64,000 nucleotides of DNA from NCBI GenBank assembly GCA_002733715.2, contig NVWQ02000053.1:62001-126000 (forward strand), written 5' to 3'. The notes below the pieces were generated by a model that ran no database searches, was not told the origin of the DNA, and worked only from the letters and a program-made list of their open reading frames with translations. A program made the translations under genes and the position numbers. Positions 16,943-25,897 of this stretch are shown piece by piece (the stretch's first letter is position 1; each line of letters begins with the position of its first letter). The DNA comes from Methylophaga sp. (GTDB taxonomy: Bacteria > Pseudomonadota > Gammaproteobacteria > Nitrosococcales > Methylophagaceae).

Positions 16943-19117
16943 TCAAACCTTTTCTAATTTAGCATAAGCAGTCACTAACCATTTGCTACCTGCATGTTTA
17001 AAGTTAACTTGAACGCGCGCACTTTTGCCAGAGCCTTCGGTATCGATAACGGTTCCTGCACCAAATTTATGGTGATGTACTTCTTGGCCGGGGTTAAAAC
17101 CGGTTTCATTAATTGCTGTGGTGTGTTTTGGTGCCGAAAAATTCGAATTACCACTGCTAAAAGTAGTTTTTCGTGCCCGAATTTCTTCTACCCGATCGGC
17201 TGGGATTTCACGTAAAAAACGTGAAGGACTGGGCGACATTTCTTGACCATAAAGAAATCGTGATTCGGTATGCATCAAATAAAGTATTGTTCTAGCACGG
17301 GTCATACCTACATAACAAAGACGACGTTCTTCTGCTAGACGGGCAGGGTCATCACTGGATTTTTGACCAGGGAATAAACCTTCTTCCATTCCCACCATAA
17401 ATACCACGGGGAACTCCAACCCTTTAGCCGAATGCAAAGTCATTAATTGCACGCAATCTTCCCATTGATCTGCTTGATTTTCCCCTGCTTCTAAAGCGGC
17501 ATGTGATAAAAATGCATCTAATAAAGGCAGATCTGCTGTTTCTTCATCTTCAGGTCGTTCAAACATACGCGTAGCACTGATTAACTCATCTAAGTTTTCA
17601 ATGCGCCCCTGACCTTTTTCGGTTTTATCTTTTTCAAAATGCATCCGCAAACCACTTTCATCTATCACTAAAGTAGTGAGTTCATGTAGTGGTATAGTGT
17701 CATCTTCGGGTGTTAAGGAATCAATTAACGTTAAAAAACCAGTGAGCGCATTGCCAGCCCGAGCAGTGAAAAATTTAGTCGCAAGCAAATCAACACAAGC
17801 TTGCCATAGGGTTTGATTTTGTTCGCGAGCGTATTGACGTAATTGTGTCAACGTTGATGCGCCGATACCACGAGTAGGCGTATTCACTACGCGTTCAAAG
17901 GCAGCATCATCATTTCGATTAGCGATAAGCCGCATATATGACAACACATCTTTAATTTCAGCGCGATCAAAAAAGCGTAAGCCACCATAAACACGATAGG
18001 GCATATTGGCCTGCATTAAAGCTTCTTCAATCACGCGAGATTGTGCATTTGAACGGTATAACACGGCATGATCAGCACGTTTTCCACCGGCATCAACGGC
18101 TAATTTTACTTGTTCAACTAAATAACCCGCTTCATCGCGTTCGTTATAGGCGTTATAAAGCTGAATGAGTTTGCCATCGTCATCATCTGTCCATAATTCC
18201 TTACCAAGGCGATCGCTATTATTAGCAATAACCGCATTTGCACCGGCAAGTATATTGCCTGTTGAACGGTAATTTTGCTCTAATCGAATAGAGCTAGCAT
18301 CAGTATAATCTTGATGAAATTTTTGAATATTTTCAATTTTTGCACCACGCCAGCCATAAATTGATTGATCATCATCGCCAACAATAAATAAGTGGCCAGT
18401 TTCACCAGCCAGAAGTCGTAACCAAGCATATTGAATGGCATTAGTATCTTGAAATTCATCGACTAATATTTGTTGGAAACGTTGCTGATAATTAGCAAGG
18501 ATATCAGGGCGTTTTAGCCATAATTCATGGCTGCGCAATAAAATCTCACCAAAATCAATTACACCAGCACGCTGGCAGGCATCTTCATAAGCCTGATAAA
18601 TCGCCAACATTTTTTGAGAATAAGGGTCATTGCCCACTTGAATATGCTTGGCTCGCAAACCTTCATCTTTTTGCGCGTTAATATACCATTGTGCTTGTTT
18701 AGGTGGCCATTGGGCTTCGTCTATCTCCATACCACGGATCAGGCGCTTTAGCATGCGAAGCTGATCATCACTGTCTAAGATCTGAAAGCTTTGTGGTAAA
18801 TCAGCTTCTTTCCAGTGGGCGCGCAGTAAGCGATGTGCTAAACCATGGAAAGTACCGACCCACATACCGCCGACTGGATAGCCCAGCACGTCTTCAATTT
18901 TGCCGCGCATTTCTTTAGCGGCTTTATTGGTGAAGGTTACAGCTAGAATATTAGCTGGAGATAAGTTTTCGGCTTGAATAAGCCATGCGATACGGTGAAC
19001 CAATACACGTGTTTTACCACTACCGGCACCCGCAAGAATTCGAGCATGGCCTAAAGGTGCAGCAACGGCTTCGCGCTGCGGTTTATTTAAACCATCAATT
19101 AGTTCTGAAACATCCAT
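16943..19117 (-). CDS. uvrD: DNA helicase II
   Basis: 3'-5' SF1A helicase for nucleotide excision and mismatch repair. The 724 residues fit UvrD. Motifs in order: 'LNKPQREAV' (Q motif), 'AGAGSGKT' Walker A near residue 30, 'AVTFTNKAAKEM', 'ILVDEFQDTNAIQY' (motif II), 'VGDDDQSIYGWRGA' (motif III), 'EQNYRST', then 'MTLHSAKGLEFPVVFMVGMEEGLFP' and 'EERRLCYVGMTRAR'. The tail 'GQEVHHHKFGAGTVIDTEGSGKSARVQVNF' is the UvrD C-terminal Tudor-like module that binds RNA polymerase. It is transcribed alone, away from trxA. Confidence 0.96.
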   Translation of the reverse strand: MDVSELIDGLNKPQREAVAAPLGHARILAGAGSGKTRVLVHRIAWLIQAENLSPANILAVTFTNKAAKEMRGKIEDVLGYPVGGMWVGTFHGLAHRLLRAHWKEADLPQSFQILDSDDQLRMLKRLIRGMEIDEAQWPPKQAQWYINAQKDEGLRAKHIQVGNDPYSQKMLAIYQAYEDACQRAGVIDFGEILLRSHELWLKRPDILANYQQRFQQILVDEFQDTNAIQYAWLRLLAGETGHLFIVGDDDQSIYGWRGAKIENIQKFHQDYTDASSIRLEQNYRSTGNILAGANAVIANNSDRLGKELWTDDDDGKLIQLYNAYNERDEAGYLVEQVKLAVDAGGKRADHAVLYRSNAQSRVIEEALMQANMPYRVYGGLRFFDRAEIKDVLSYMRLIANRNDDAAFERVVNTPTRGIGASTLTQLRQYAREQNQTLWQACVDLLATKFFTARAGNALTGFLTLIDSLTPEDDTIPLHELTTLVIDESGLRMHFEKDKTEKGQGRIENLDELISATRMFERPEDEETADLPLLDAFLSHAALEAGENQADQWEDCVQLMTLHSAKGLEFPVVFMVGMEEGLFPGQKSSDDPARLAEERRLCYVGMTRARTILYLMHTESRFLYGQEMSPSPSRFLREIPADRVEEIRARKTTFSSGNSNFSAPKHTTAINETGFNPGQEVHHHKFGAGTVIDTEGSGKSARVQVNFKHAGSKWLVTAYAKLEKV

Positions 19118-19180
19118 AGGGTTTTAAGCTTATCTGGTAGGGTTATATACTCGTTATCATTCAATCTGTGCATTTTTTCT

Positions 19181-19260
19181 CCTCCGTCACTCCGGTATGT
19201 TTTAAGCCGGAGTCTTACTTGTGCGGAGATCCCGGCTTAAAATATACCGAGATGAAGAGG
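19181..19260. repeat. Dispersed palindromic repeat, subfamily 2, copy B
   Basis: Contains CCGTCACTCCGGTATG at one end and a matching TATACCGAGATGA at the other, with the arms GTTTTAAGCCGG and CCGGCTTAAAATA. The same unit occurs at 36580-36655, and degraded at 41274-41344. It lies between uvrD and trxA. Confidence 0.8.
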
Positions 19261-19294
19261 GTTTTTTGCAAGTTGAAGTATCATGGGTATAGAC

Positions 19295-19330
19295 AGAAAA
19301 ACACTGAATACGCCTAGCGTATTCAGTGTT
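19295..19330 (-). terminator. Intrinsic terminator of trxA
   Basis: A 13-bp perfect stem, ACACTGAATACGC against GCGTATTCAGTGT, with a 3-base loop. On the minus strand it is followed by TTTTCTGTCT. It lies 50 bp downstream of the trxA stop in the right orientation. Confidence 0.85.
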
Positions 19331-19379
19331 CAGATATTTCTTGTATAACAAGACTTCCACACGGAAATCTTAACGGGTT

Positions 19380-19706
19380 TTAAAGATTACTATCTAAAAA
19401 CGCAGTCAATTGTGATTTTGTTAAAGCACCCACTTTAGTTGCTTCAACTTCTCCACCTTTAAATAACATAAGCGTTGGAATACCACGAATACCATAGCGA
19501 GGTGGTGTTTCTGAGTTTTCATCAATATTAAGTTTGCAAACAGTTAATTTGCCGGCGTATTCTGCGCCAATTTCTTCAAGAATCGGGGCAATCATTTTAC
19601 AAGGGCCACACCATTCAGCCCAGTAATCAACTAATACAGGTAATTCAGATTTTAGTACTTGGCTTTCAAAATCGCCATCAGTCACTTGGGTGACATTTTC
19701 GCTCAT
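19380..19706 (-). CDS. trxA: Thioredoxin 1
   Basis: 108 residues. The active-site motif '[15 protein letters not shown]' (WCGPCK) is at about residue 32-37, with 'KLNIDEN' and the cis-Pro '[12 protein letters not shown]' loop downstream. The start is the ATG at 19706 ([10 protein letters not shown]), the conserved TrxA N-terminus. An upstream ATG at 19727 adds seven residues with no homology, and the GGAG ribosome site lies between them. It is divergent from rhlB, the gene order known from E. coli and relatives. It reduces protein disulfides in the cytoplasm. Confidence 0.96.
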   Translation of the reverse strand: MSENVTQVTDGDFESQVLKSELPVLVDYWAEWCGPCKMIAPILEEIGAEYAGKLTVCKLNIDENSETPPRYGIRGIPTLMLFKGGEVEATKVGALTKSQLTAFLDSNL

Positions 19707-19863
19707 GTTGTTATCTCCAGAGATCACTATTTTTGTAGGAATGATGATTAATGTTATTAAATCTTCGCACCTAAGCTATTGGAAGGTTATACTTTCTTAA
19801 ATCCAATTAAAAGATATTTTAATTCATTCTTTTCTGATCAGCAAAGGTAATGCAAGTATTTCT

Positions 19864-21153
19864 ATGAGCACACATTTAACAGAGCACGCTTTTTCGTCTT
19901 TACCGTTACATGAAACCCTGCAAAAAGGCTTGCAGAGTGCGGGGTTCGAATTTTGTACTCCAATTCAAGCTCAATCATTGCCGTTATTGCTAGCAGGGAA
20001 AGATGTAGCAGGGCAAGCGCAAACAGGAACAGGAAAAACGATTGCCTTTTTATTGGCAACATTTCAACGATTACTGACCACTGAGCCACCCAAAAACTGG
20101 AATGGAAAACAGCCTCGTGCATTTATATTAGCGCCCACTAGAGAGCTCGCTAATCAAATTGCCAAAGATGCCATTTTACTAAATAAAGAAGCAAATCTGC
20201 GCATTGTGGTTGCCTATGGTGGCAAAGACTACGATAAACAAAAAACAGCGATTACTGACGGTGTTGATATTTTAATTGGCACGCCGGGACGCTTACTTGA
20301 TTATCATAAACAGCATGTATTTAACCTAAAATCTGTTCAAGCCGTGGTGTTGGATGAAGCGGATCGTATGTTTGACTTAGGTTTTATTAAAGATGTGCGT
20401 TATTTCTTACGCCGCGTACCTGCGCCAACTGAGCGTTTAGGTATGTTGTTTTCAGCGACATTAAGTTTTAAAGTTGCTGAACTTGCCTATGAGCATATGA
20501 ATAACCCTGTGAAGGTTGAGGTGGCCGCGGGTAAAATCGCCAGTGATAATATTGAAGAAAGTGTTTATTATCCTGCTAATGAAGAAAAAATACCTTTGTT
20601 ACTGGCATTGCTCAAACGTATTGAGCCGCAACGTAGCATTGTATTTGTGAATACCAAACGCACTGCAGATAGGGTGTGGGGATTTTTAGAAAGCAATGGC
20701 CATAAAGCCGCATTATTGTCAGGCGATGTGCCTCAGAAAAAACGTGAAAGTTTGTTAAAGCGTTTTCAGGATGGCGAGTTTCCATTTTTAGTGGCAACCG
20801 ATGTGGCTGCACGTGGGCTGCATATTCCTGCGGTGAGCCATGTATTTAACTATGACTTGCCACAAGATGCTGAGGATTATGTTCACCGGATTGGACGAAC
20901 CGCCAGAGCCGGAGCTAGTGGTGTAGCAATCACCTTTGCTTGTGAGGATTATGCATTCACATTGCCAGATATTGAAGCTTATATTAAACATAAGCTACCT
21001 GTTGCAGCCACATCAGATGAGCAATTGGAACAGCCTCAACCGGCCAAAAGACCTGAAAAAAGACCGCCACCACCACGAAGAAATAAACAGGGCGATGGTG
21101 GCAATCGAAATCATTCATCACGTTCAAGATATAAACCTTCCCATAAAAAATAG
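19864..21153 (+). CDS. rhlB: ATP-dependent RNA helicase RhlB
   Basis: 429 residues. '[23 protein letters not shown]' and '[29 protein letters not shown]' match RhlB almost word for word, and '[21 protein letters not shown]' and '[41 protein letters not shown]' complete the helicase core. The C-terminal tail (about 375-429) is rich in Pro, Arg, Lys and Gly, as expected for RNA binding and degradosome contacts. The position opposite trxA is diagnostic. It unwinds structured RNA for RNase E-PNPase. Confidence 0.96.
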   Translation: MSTHLTEHAFSSLPLHETLQKGLQSAGFEFCTPIQAQSLPLLLAGKDVAGQAQTGTGKTIAFLLATFQRLLTTEPPKNWNGKQPRAFILAPTRELANQIAKDAILLNKEANLRIVVAYGGKDYDKQKTAITDGVDILIGTPGRLLDYHKQHVFNLKSVQAVVLDEADRMFDLGFIKDVRYFLRRVPAPTERLGMLFSATLSFKVAELAYEHMNNPVKVEVAAGKIASDNIEESVYYPANEEKIPLLLALLKRIEPQRSIVFVNTKRTADRVWGFLESNGHKAALLSGDVPQKKRESLLKRFQDGEFPFLVATDVAARGLHIPAVSHVFNYDLPQDAEDYVHRIGRTARAGASGVAITFACEDYAFTLPDIEAYIKHKLPVAATSDEQLEQPQPAKRPEKRPPPPRRNKQGDGGNRNHSSRSRYKPSHKK

Positions 21154-21212
21154 TTGAGCATGTCTAAGTAACCTTGGATTTGCACAGAATATAATATGAT
21201 TTTACAAAAAAA

Positions 21213-21292
21213 CATCATTCCCGCGAATGCGGTAATCCAACGATAGTGGCTAGTTCTACTGCCCATGGAACCCGGCTTTTGCGAGGATGACG
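21213..21292. repeat. Dispersed palindromic repeat, subfamily 1, copy C
   Basis: Starts CATCATTCCCGCGAATGCGG and ends GCGAGGATGACG. The complementary ends form a fold-back like copies A and E. It lies between rhlB and the next lipoprotein gene. Confidence 0.8.
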
Positions 21293-21355
21293 AAAATTCA
21301 TTTTCTGAAATTTTCCACGTTATTTCGCTTCAATGATTATGAGCATAGATGATTA

Positions 21356-22072
21356 ATGAAATCATATAAGTTTTTTGTTTTCATGTTGTGTTTAAATCTT
21401 TCTGCCTGCGCCTCAATATATCCAGAGCAGAAAGTTGTAGCTTCAGATCCAGATAATGCGGGTATCTCTAGGCTGGCAAAAAGTGATATTAATGAAGTTG
21501 TTGAATTGCATCAGCGAGCAGTGATACAAGATTTAAAGTTACTGATGTTTAAGTTATATAAGCGAAATCCTGCTGGGCGCCATGATAAAGGCAAGCGAAA
21601 CATCAAAGCGAGTGTAGCTTTGTTCTTTTCACGCCCACACGATCAATATTTTTCACATTGGCGACAAATGGATGCAACCGATATTATTCGTGTTGCTTTA
21701 GATGAAACGTATCAAGGTTCGGATAGAGTCTTACCTTATATTTTTGGTCTGCGAAAAATGATGATGGCATCGTATGATAACCATACCGAATTTTTCTATT
21801 TCACTAGTATTGATGGGCAAAAGCTATATAACAGTGCCAGAAATATTGAAATTGCAGCGTGGATGCTAGCTGAAAACCGAGACATTAAAGGCAACTTATT
21901 GTTGTTGAGCGATAGCTTAACAAGTGAGCAGCGTAATTTAAGCTATCAACGACTTTTTGGAGAAATGATAGCAACACAAGATAATTTGGCTGAAATAATT
22001 GCCCGTAAAAATGGCCGTTTAATCAAAACAGTAGTGGTAAGAGCTGCTTCGATGATGTTTTTGCCCATTTAG
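21356..22072 (+). CDS. Predicted lipoprotein of unknown function
   Basis: 238 residues. A lipobox 'LNLSAC' gives a lipidated Cys at about residue 18. The mature region is helical and basic in part: 'DINEVVELHQRAVIQDLKLLMFKLYKRNPAGRHDKGKRN', then 'FFSRPHDQYFSHWRQMDATDIIRVALDETYQGSDRVLPYIFGLRKMMMASYDNHTEFFYFTSIDGQKLYNSARNIEIAAWML' read in pieces. No family is recognised. It may be an outer-membrane assembly lipoprotein of the gammaproteobacterial kind often found as single genes. A signal and a Shine-Dalgarno-poor start at 21356 are visible. Confidence 0.65.
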   Translation: MKSYKFFVFMLCLNLSACASIYPEQKVVASDPDNAGISRLAKSDINEVVELHQRAVIQDLKLLMFKLYKRNPAGRHDKGKRNIKASVALFFSRPHDQYFSHWRQMDATDIIRVALDETYQGSDRVLPYIFGLRKMMMASYDNHTEFFYFTSIDGQKLYNSARNIEIAAWMLAENRDIKGNLLLLSDSLTSEQRNLSYQRLFGEMIATQDNLAEIIARKNGRLIKTVVVRAASMMFLPI

Positions 22073-22119
22073 GGTATGATAAGTCTTTTTAATTTTAGGT
22101 AATATAAAAAGGAATAAAT

Positions 22120-23313
22120 ATGGACCAGTTATTAAATAATTTGAGAACGAGTAGTTTTTTCGATAGCCCTTTAGGCCATGCGTTAGTAGGTTTGGCAATT
22201 TTAATTGTGGGTTTGTTTTTTGTTAAATTGGCTTCTAAATTCATTAAATCAGGCCTCTCAAAAATATCATTCTTAAACTACACGGATGAAAAGGGTGTGA
22301 TCTCTGATTTTGCAACACCCATTGCATCATTAATCAAAGCGGTATTAACAATCTTTGTTTTGATGGCCGTATTGCAACACTTTGGACTTACGGATGTGTT
22401 GGCTCCTCTTAAAGATATGACCACTAAATTTATGGCTGCGATTCCAAATGTTATTGGAGCAGGTGTAATTGCGTATGCCGGTTGGATTATCGCTAAAGTC
22501 GTTTCTCAGCTAGTGGGTGTTGCATTAACTAAAGTAGATGGACAGATTGCAGATAAAACTGGAAATAGTGAATTAAAAGTGTCGCCTTTTGGCAGTGCAT
22601 TTGTCTTTATTGCTATCTTGCTACCTATCATTGTAGCAGCATTGGGCGCATTAAAAATTCCCGCTATTTCAGTGCCTGCCTCAGCAATGATCCAGGAATT
22701 ATGGACAGCAATCCCTAATATTATTGGTGCAACGATAATTCTTTTGGTGGCTTATTTTGTAGCCAAATTTGTCGTTTATCTATTAACGACATTACTTGAT
22801 GGCTTAAATGTTAATGCCTTACCTGAAAAAATAGGCTTACAAGGCTTATTTACAGAAAGCTTTACCGTTACTAAACTTGTTGGTGGTACGGTTATGTTCT
22901 TTTCTATGTTGGCAGCGGCAACAGCGGCAGTAAATATATTGGGTATTAACATTATTTCAACTATCTTTGGCAAAGTCTTAGAGTTTGGTGGTGGCATATT
23001 AATCGGTGGTGTTATCCTCATCATTGGTAATGTATTAGGCAATATCGCACATCAAAAGCTTACTGCTGTGGGCAACGATACTGTAGCTAATATTGCGCGC
23101 TTTGCAATTATTGGTCTTGTGCTTGCAATGGGGCTAAGAGCAATGGGCTTAGCAGATAACATTGTTAATATGGCCTTTGGCTTGACTCTAGGTAGTGTTG
23201 CGGTTGCATTTGCACTGGCATTTGGCTTGGGGGGACGTGATGCGGCTAAAACAGTGGCGGATGACTGGGCAAAAAGCCTAGTTAAAAAACCAGCTGCAAA
23301 AGCTAAAAAATAA
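22120..23313 (+). CDS. Mechanosensitive ion channel family protein with TM-helix repeats
   Basis: 397 residues, with about 10 hydrophobic helices. Two copies of the conserved-TM-helix repeat are evident: 'VIGAGVIAYAGWIIAKVVSQLVG' and 'IIGATIILLVAYFVAKFVVYLLTTLLDGLNV'. The C-terminal part has a glycine-alanine rich 'GLTLGSVAVAFALAFGLGGRDAAKTVADDWAK', the MscS-like pore helix pattern. It lacks the MscS beta domain, so is a membrane-only relative; gating is unproven. It ends Lys-rich and is followed by a clean terminator. Confidence 0.8.
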   Translation: MDQLLNNLRTSSFFDSPLGHALVGLAILIVGLFFVKLASKFIKSGLSKISFLNYTDEKGVISDFATPIASLIKAVLTIFVLMAVLQHFGLTDVLAPLKDMTTKFMAAIPNVIGAGVIAYAGWIIAKVVSQLVGVALTKVDGQIADKTGNSELKVSPFGSAFVFIAILLPIIVAALGALKIPAISVPASAMIQELWTAIPNIIGATIILLVAYFVAKFVVYLLTTLLDGLNVNALPEKIGLQGLFTESFTVTKLVGGTVMFFSMLAAATAAVNILGINIISTIFGKVLEFGGGILIGGVILIIGNVLGNIAHQKLTAVGNDTVANIARFAIIGLVLAMGLRAMGLADNIVNMAFGLTLGSVAVAFALAFGLGGRDAAKTVADDWAKSLVKKPAAKAKK

Positions 23314-23336
23314 ACTAAACATAGTTTGGATTATGC

Positions 23337-23373
23337 AAAGCCACGCGATAAGTGATTATCGTGTGGCTTTTTT
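23337..23373 (+). terminator. Intrinsic terminator
   Basis: Stem AAAGCCACGCGATA against TATCGTGTGGCTTT with a 6-base loop, followed by T residues. It ends the channel-family gene 24 bp after its stop. Confidence 0.88.
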
Positions 23374-23390
23374 ATGAGCAGAGGTAATAA

Positions 23391-23579
23391 ATGATTAAGC
23401 TAACAGTTTTGGTATTGCCCATACTATTTGTGATTGGGTGCACCGACGAACAAAATAAAGTTGAAGAGCATGTGTGGAAAGAGCAAACAGATATGATTGA
23501 TAAAGCAAAAGATGTGGAGAAGATGCTCAATGATGCGGCATTGCAACAGCAAAGACTAATAGAGCAGCAAACACAGTAA
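23391..23579 (+). CDS. Small lipoprotein of unknown function
   Basis: 62 residues. A signal peptide with lipobox 'FVIGC' places the lipidated Cys at about residue 17. The remaining 45 residues are charged and helical, probably coiled-coil ('VEEHVWKEQTDMIDKAKDVEKMLNDAALQQQRLIEQQTQ' read in two parts), typical of small lipoproteins of the cell envelope. It has a good ribosome site (GAGGTAAT) just before the ATG. Function unknown. Confidence 0.65.
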   Translation: MIKLTVLVLPILFVIGCTDEQNKVEEHVWKEQTDMIDKAKDVEKMLNDAALQQQRLIEQQTQ

Positions 23580-23728
23580 TAGTTGAGTTAATTTAAGCGA
23601 AAGTATCAAAAGCCAGCCTTGATTTTGAAGTGACAGTCAATGGGGTATCAATTATTTTACAGATGAGAAAATATATAACTATTTGAAAGTGATGGTATTA
23701 TCCTGCATTCAACTTAAGTCACCCCATT

Positions 23729-23752
23729 TTTTTGTGAATTAATTCACAAAAA
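23729..23752. promoter_or_regulatory. Perfect 24-bp palindrome upstream of the VPxPA-CTERM gene
   Basis: Centre GTGAATTAATTCAC flanked by five T residues on one side and five A residues on the other. It is perfectly symmetrical, about 88 bp before the CDS start, in the only sizeable gap in this part (23580-23839). It could be an operator for an unidentified regulator; as a terminator it would serve poorly, having no GC stem. Confidence 0.5.
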
Positions 23753-23839
23753 TGTACTTTGGTACAATATTAATGCCTAAACAGCCTCTTTATAATGGCT
23801 CCAATATTATAAAAAATAACTTTGTTAAAAGGCATGATG

Positions 23840-24622
23840 ATGAAAACACTTAATATATTAACGGCATCTTTTTTAGGCTTGATGTCACTCAGCACATTTG
23901 CTGCAACAGTAGATGGCTCGATTACAGCTTCTGAATATCAATGGAATACAGAGGGTGCTGAAGGTTCTGCCAAATGGCATTCAAAAGGTAGTAGCCTCAC
24001 TGAATATGATGATGCAAGCGGTGGCGATCGTTATGATATTAATTTCCTAGGCACTAATGTTGCCGGTGGTAAATTTCAGTTTGGTGTTGTCGGTGGCGAA
24101 ATTTTAGATGGCCAAGAAACTGGCTTTGGTAACGGTACTCCAATTACGTTAAGTGATTTTGCAATTAGTATTACAAATCCTACCTCAGCTAACCCAACAA
24201 CAAGTTCAGCCGGTTTCGATTTTGCTATCCATTTAGACAGTATTGTTGGTGGTGTAGCAAACTTTTCATTATTAACGGGTGGCACATGGGTTGGAACAGA
24301 TCTTTATGGTAATCCTAACCATGTATCTGAAACTTTCAGAATGACAAATGGTACGGTTGTAACTACATTCCAAGGTGTATGGACAGATAATGGTACTACT
24401 GACACAGATGTACTTGAAGGTGAATTTGATTTAAGTGCGCTTGGCTTGTTATCTGGTGCTAACGTTATCATTAGCACATACTTAACAATGGCTTGTGTAA
24501 ATGATGAAGCACTAGTTCATGCTGACCTTGCAGCTGTTCCAGTACCTGCAGCGCTTTGGTTATTTGCGCCTGCATTAGCTGGTTTTATGGGGCTTCGTAG
24601 ACGCTCAAAAACAACAGTTTAA
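23840..24622 (+). CDS. Exported VPxPA-CTERM sorting-domain protein
   Basis: About 260 residues. The signal peptide (1-22, ending TFAA) is followed by a Gly/Thr/Asn-rich beta domain. The C-terminus reads 'VPVPAALWLFAPALAGFMGLRRR', the tripartite VPxPA-CTERM signal: short motif, hydrophobic helix, Arg cluster. Such proteins are processed at the inner membrane by an exosortase-type enzyme and usually reach the cell surface or extracellular matrix. No exosortase gene is in the window. Three ATG codons occur in tandem (23834, 23837, 23840); the last has the best spacing from AAAAGG. An upstream TTG is less likely. Confidence 0.8.
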   Translation: MKTLNILTASFLGLMSLSTFAATVDGSITASEYQWNTEGAEGSAKWHSKGSSLTEYDDASGGDRYDINFLGTNVAGGKFQFGVVGGEILDGQETGFGNGTPITLSDFAISITNPTSANPTTSSAGFDFAIHLDSIVGGVANFSLLTGGTWVGTDLYGNPNHVSETFRMTNGTVVTTFQGVWTDNGTTDTDVLEGEFDLSALGLLSGANVIISTYLTMACVNDEALVHADLAAVPVPAALWLFAPALAGFMGLRRRSKTTV

Positions 24623-24637
24623 GTTATTACGTTTTAT

Positions 24638-24669
24638 AAAAAAAAGCAGCCTTCAGGCTGCTTTTTTTT
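24638..24669. terminator. Bidirectional intrinsic terminator
   Basis: AAAAAAGCAGCC, a TTCA loop, GGCTGCTTTTTTTT. It carries T tracts both ways and so can end the CTERM gene (rightward) and ubiI (leftward). Confidence 0.92.
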
Positions 24670-24688
24670 GCCTGACATAAATGGCGAG

Positions 24689-25897
24689 CTATTTTGAATT
24701 GATGTTGGTAAGCTTGGGATTGGCAAAGCGATAGCCGGAAGCTTGTCGCATGAATAGTTTTCTTAATAAGTTACTATTATTAACCGTTTGCAAGCCAAAT
24801 CGTCTTACCCAACGTATAGGAGCTAGCTCACAGCCAAATGTACGTTTGAATGCATCCATTGTCAGCTGCATAGCTATATTGTCGCCTTTTCTTCTGCGCT
24901 GGTATTTGTTTAAAGTGTGTAAACTAGCAATGTCACGCCCTTTTTGATGGGCTTCAATGACAATCTCAGCTAATGTTGCCGCATCTAGAAAGCCAATATT
25001 GACTCCTTGACCAGCAAGAGGATGGATAGTGTGAGCGGCATCGCCCACTAAAGCAAAACCGGGTTTCACATAATTAGTAGCATGACGTAAGGCAAGTGGA
25101 AAACTAGCTCTTTGGCTAATGTCAGTGATGTTACCCAGTGTATTTTCAAACGCATTAGATAAAGCCTGCTTAAACGCTTCATCGTCTAACTGGCACAATA
25201 ATTCAGCTTCTTCAGTTGAGTTAGACCAGACGATTGAACATTGATGCGGATCGGATAAAGGTAAGAAGGCGAGCGGGCCTTCAGATAAAAATCGCTGACG
25301 CGCTGTTTGTTGATGTGGCTGCTCTGTCGTCACGGTACATACGATAGCTGTTTGCTGGTAAGCCCAGCCTTTTGTTTCAATACCTGCCCAATCACGCAAG
25401 TTTGAACGTGCGCCATCTGCGGCAACAATTAAATCAGCTGTTAAAGTGCGCCCATCTTCCAATTCCAGAATATTGTCATAAAATGAGTTAGGCTTGGCCG
25501 GGCTAAGAAGTTCAATATTCGATAATGCCGTGCAACGTGCAATGCAGGCTTGCTGAATATGACGGTTTTCTATGATATTACCCAGTAAAGGCTCACCAAT
25601 ATCAGCACTGTCAAAGTGTAAGGTACTATGCTGTGTTTCCCACACTTTCATATCAGTGAAAGCACTGATTCTGCTGGGGATTAAATATTGCCAAATAGAT
25701 AAATTCTTAAGGAGGGCTTCACTTGCTCTAGTTAATGCGCTAACACGCAAATCAGGCGGATCATTTTCACTTAGACTAGGAGGAAGTTGAGCTTCAACGA
25801 TAGCGATAGACAAATCACCTTGTTCGGCCAAGGCAACGGCAAGTGTCGCGCCTACCATGCCGCCGCCTACAATAACGACATCATAGTGCTGGCTCAT
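24689..25897 (-). CDS. ubiI: FAD-dependent ubiquinone hydroxylase, UbiI/VisC type
   Basis: 402 residues. N-terminal FAD dinucleotide-binding motif 'DVVIVGGGMVGATLAVALAEQ', mid motif 'IVAADGARSNLRDWAGI' (DG), and 'GFALVGDAAHTIHPLAGQGVNIGFLDAATLA' (GD motif). This is the UbiH/UbiF/UbiI/Coq6 family that hydroxylates the ubiquinone ring. It is last in the conserved order ygfB-pepP-ubiH-ubiI, overlapping ubiH by 4 bp; position suggests UbiI (C5 hydroxylase), but sequence alone does not fix regiospecificity. C-terminal extension to 'RQASGYRFANPKLTNINSK'. Confidence 0.85.
   Translation of the reverse strand: MSQHYDVVIVGGGMVGATLAVALAEQGDLSIAIVEAQLPPSLSENDPPDLRVSALTRASEALLKNLSIWQYLIPSRISAFTDMKVWETQHSTLHFDSADIGEPLLGNIIENRHIQQACIARCTALSNIELLSPAKPNSFYDNILELEDGRTLTADLIVAADGARSNLRDWAGIETKGWAYQQTAIVCTVTTEQPHQQTARQRFLSEGPLAFLPLSDPHQCSIVWSNSTEEAELLCQLDDEAFKQALSNAFENTLGNITDISQRASFPLALRHATNYVKPGFALVGDAAHTIHPLAGQGVNIGFLDAATLAEIVIEAHQKGRDIASLHTLNKYQRRRKGDNIAMQLTMDAFKRTFGCELAPIRWVRRFGLQTVNNSNLLRKLFMRQASGYRFANPKLTNINSK

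Noticed and set aside
23763-23778. Sigma54 promoter (TGGTAC...GC) before the CTERM gene
   Set aside because: The GG and GC elements are two bases too far apart and the -12 half does not read TTGC.
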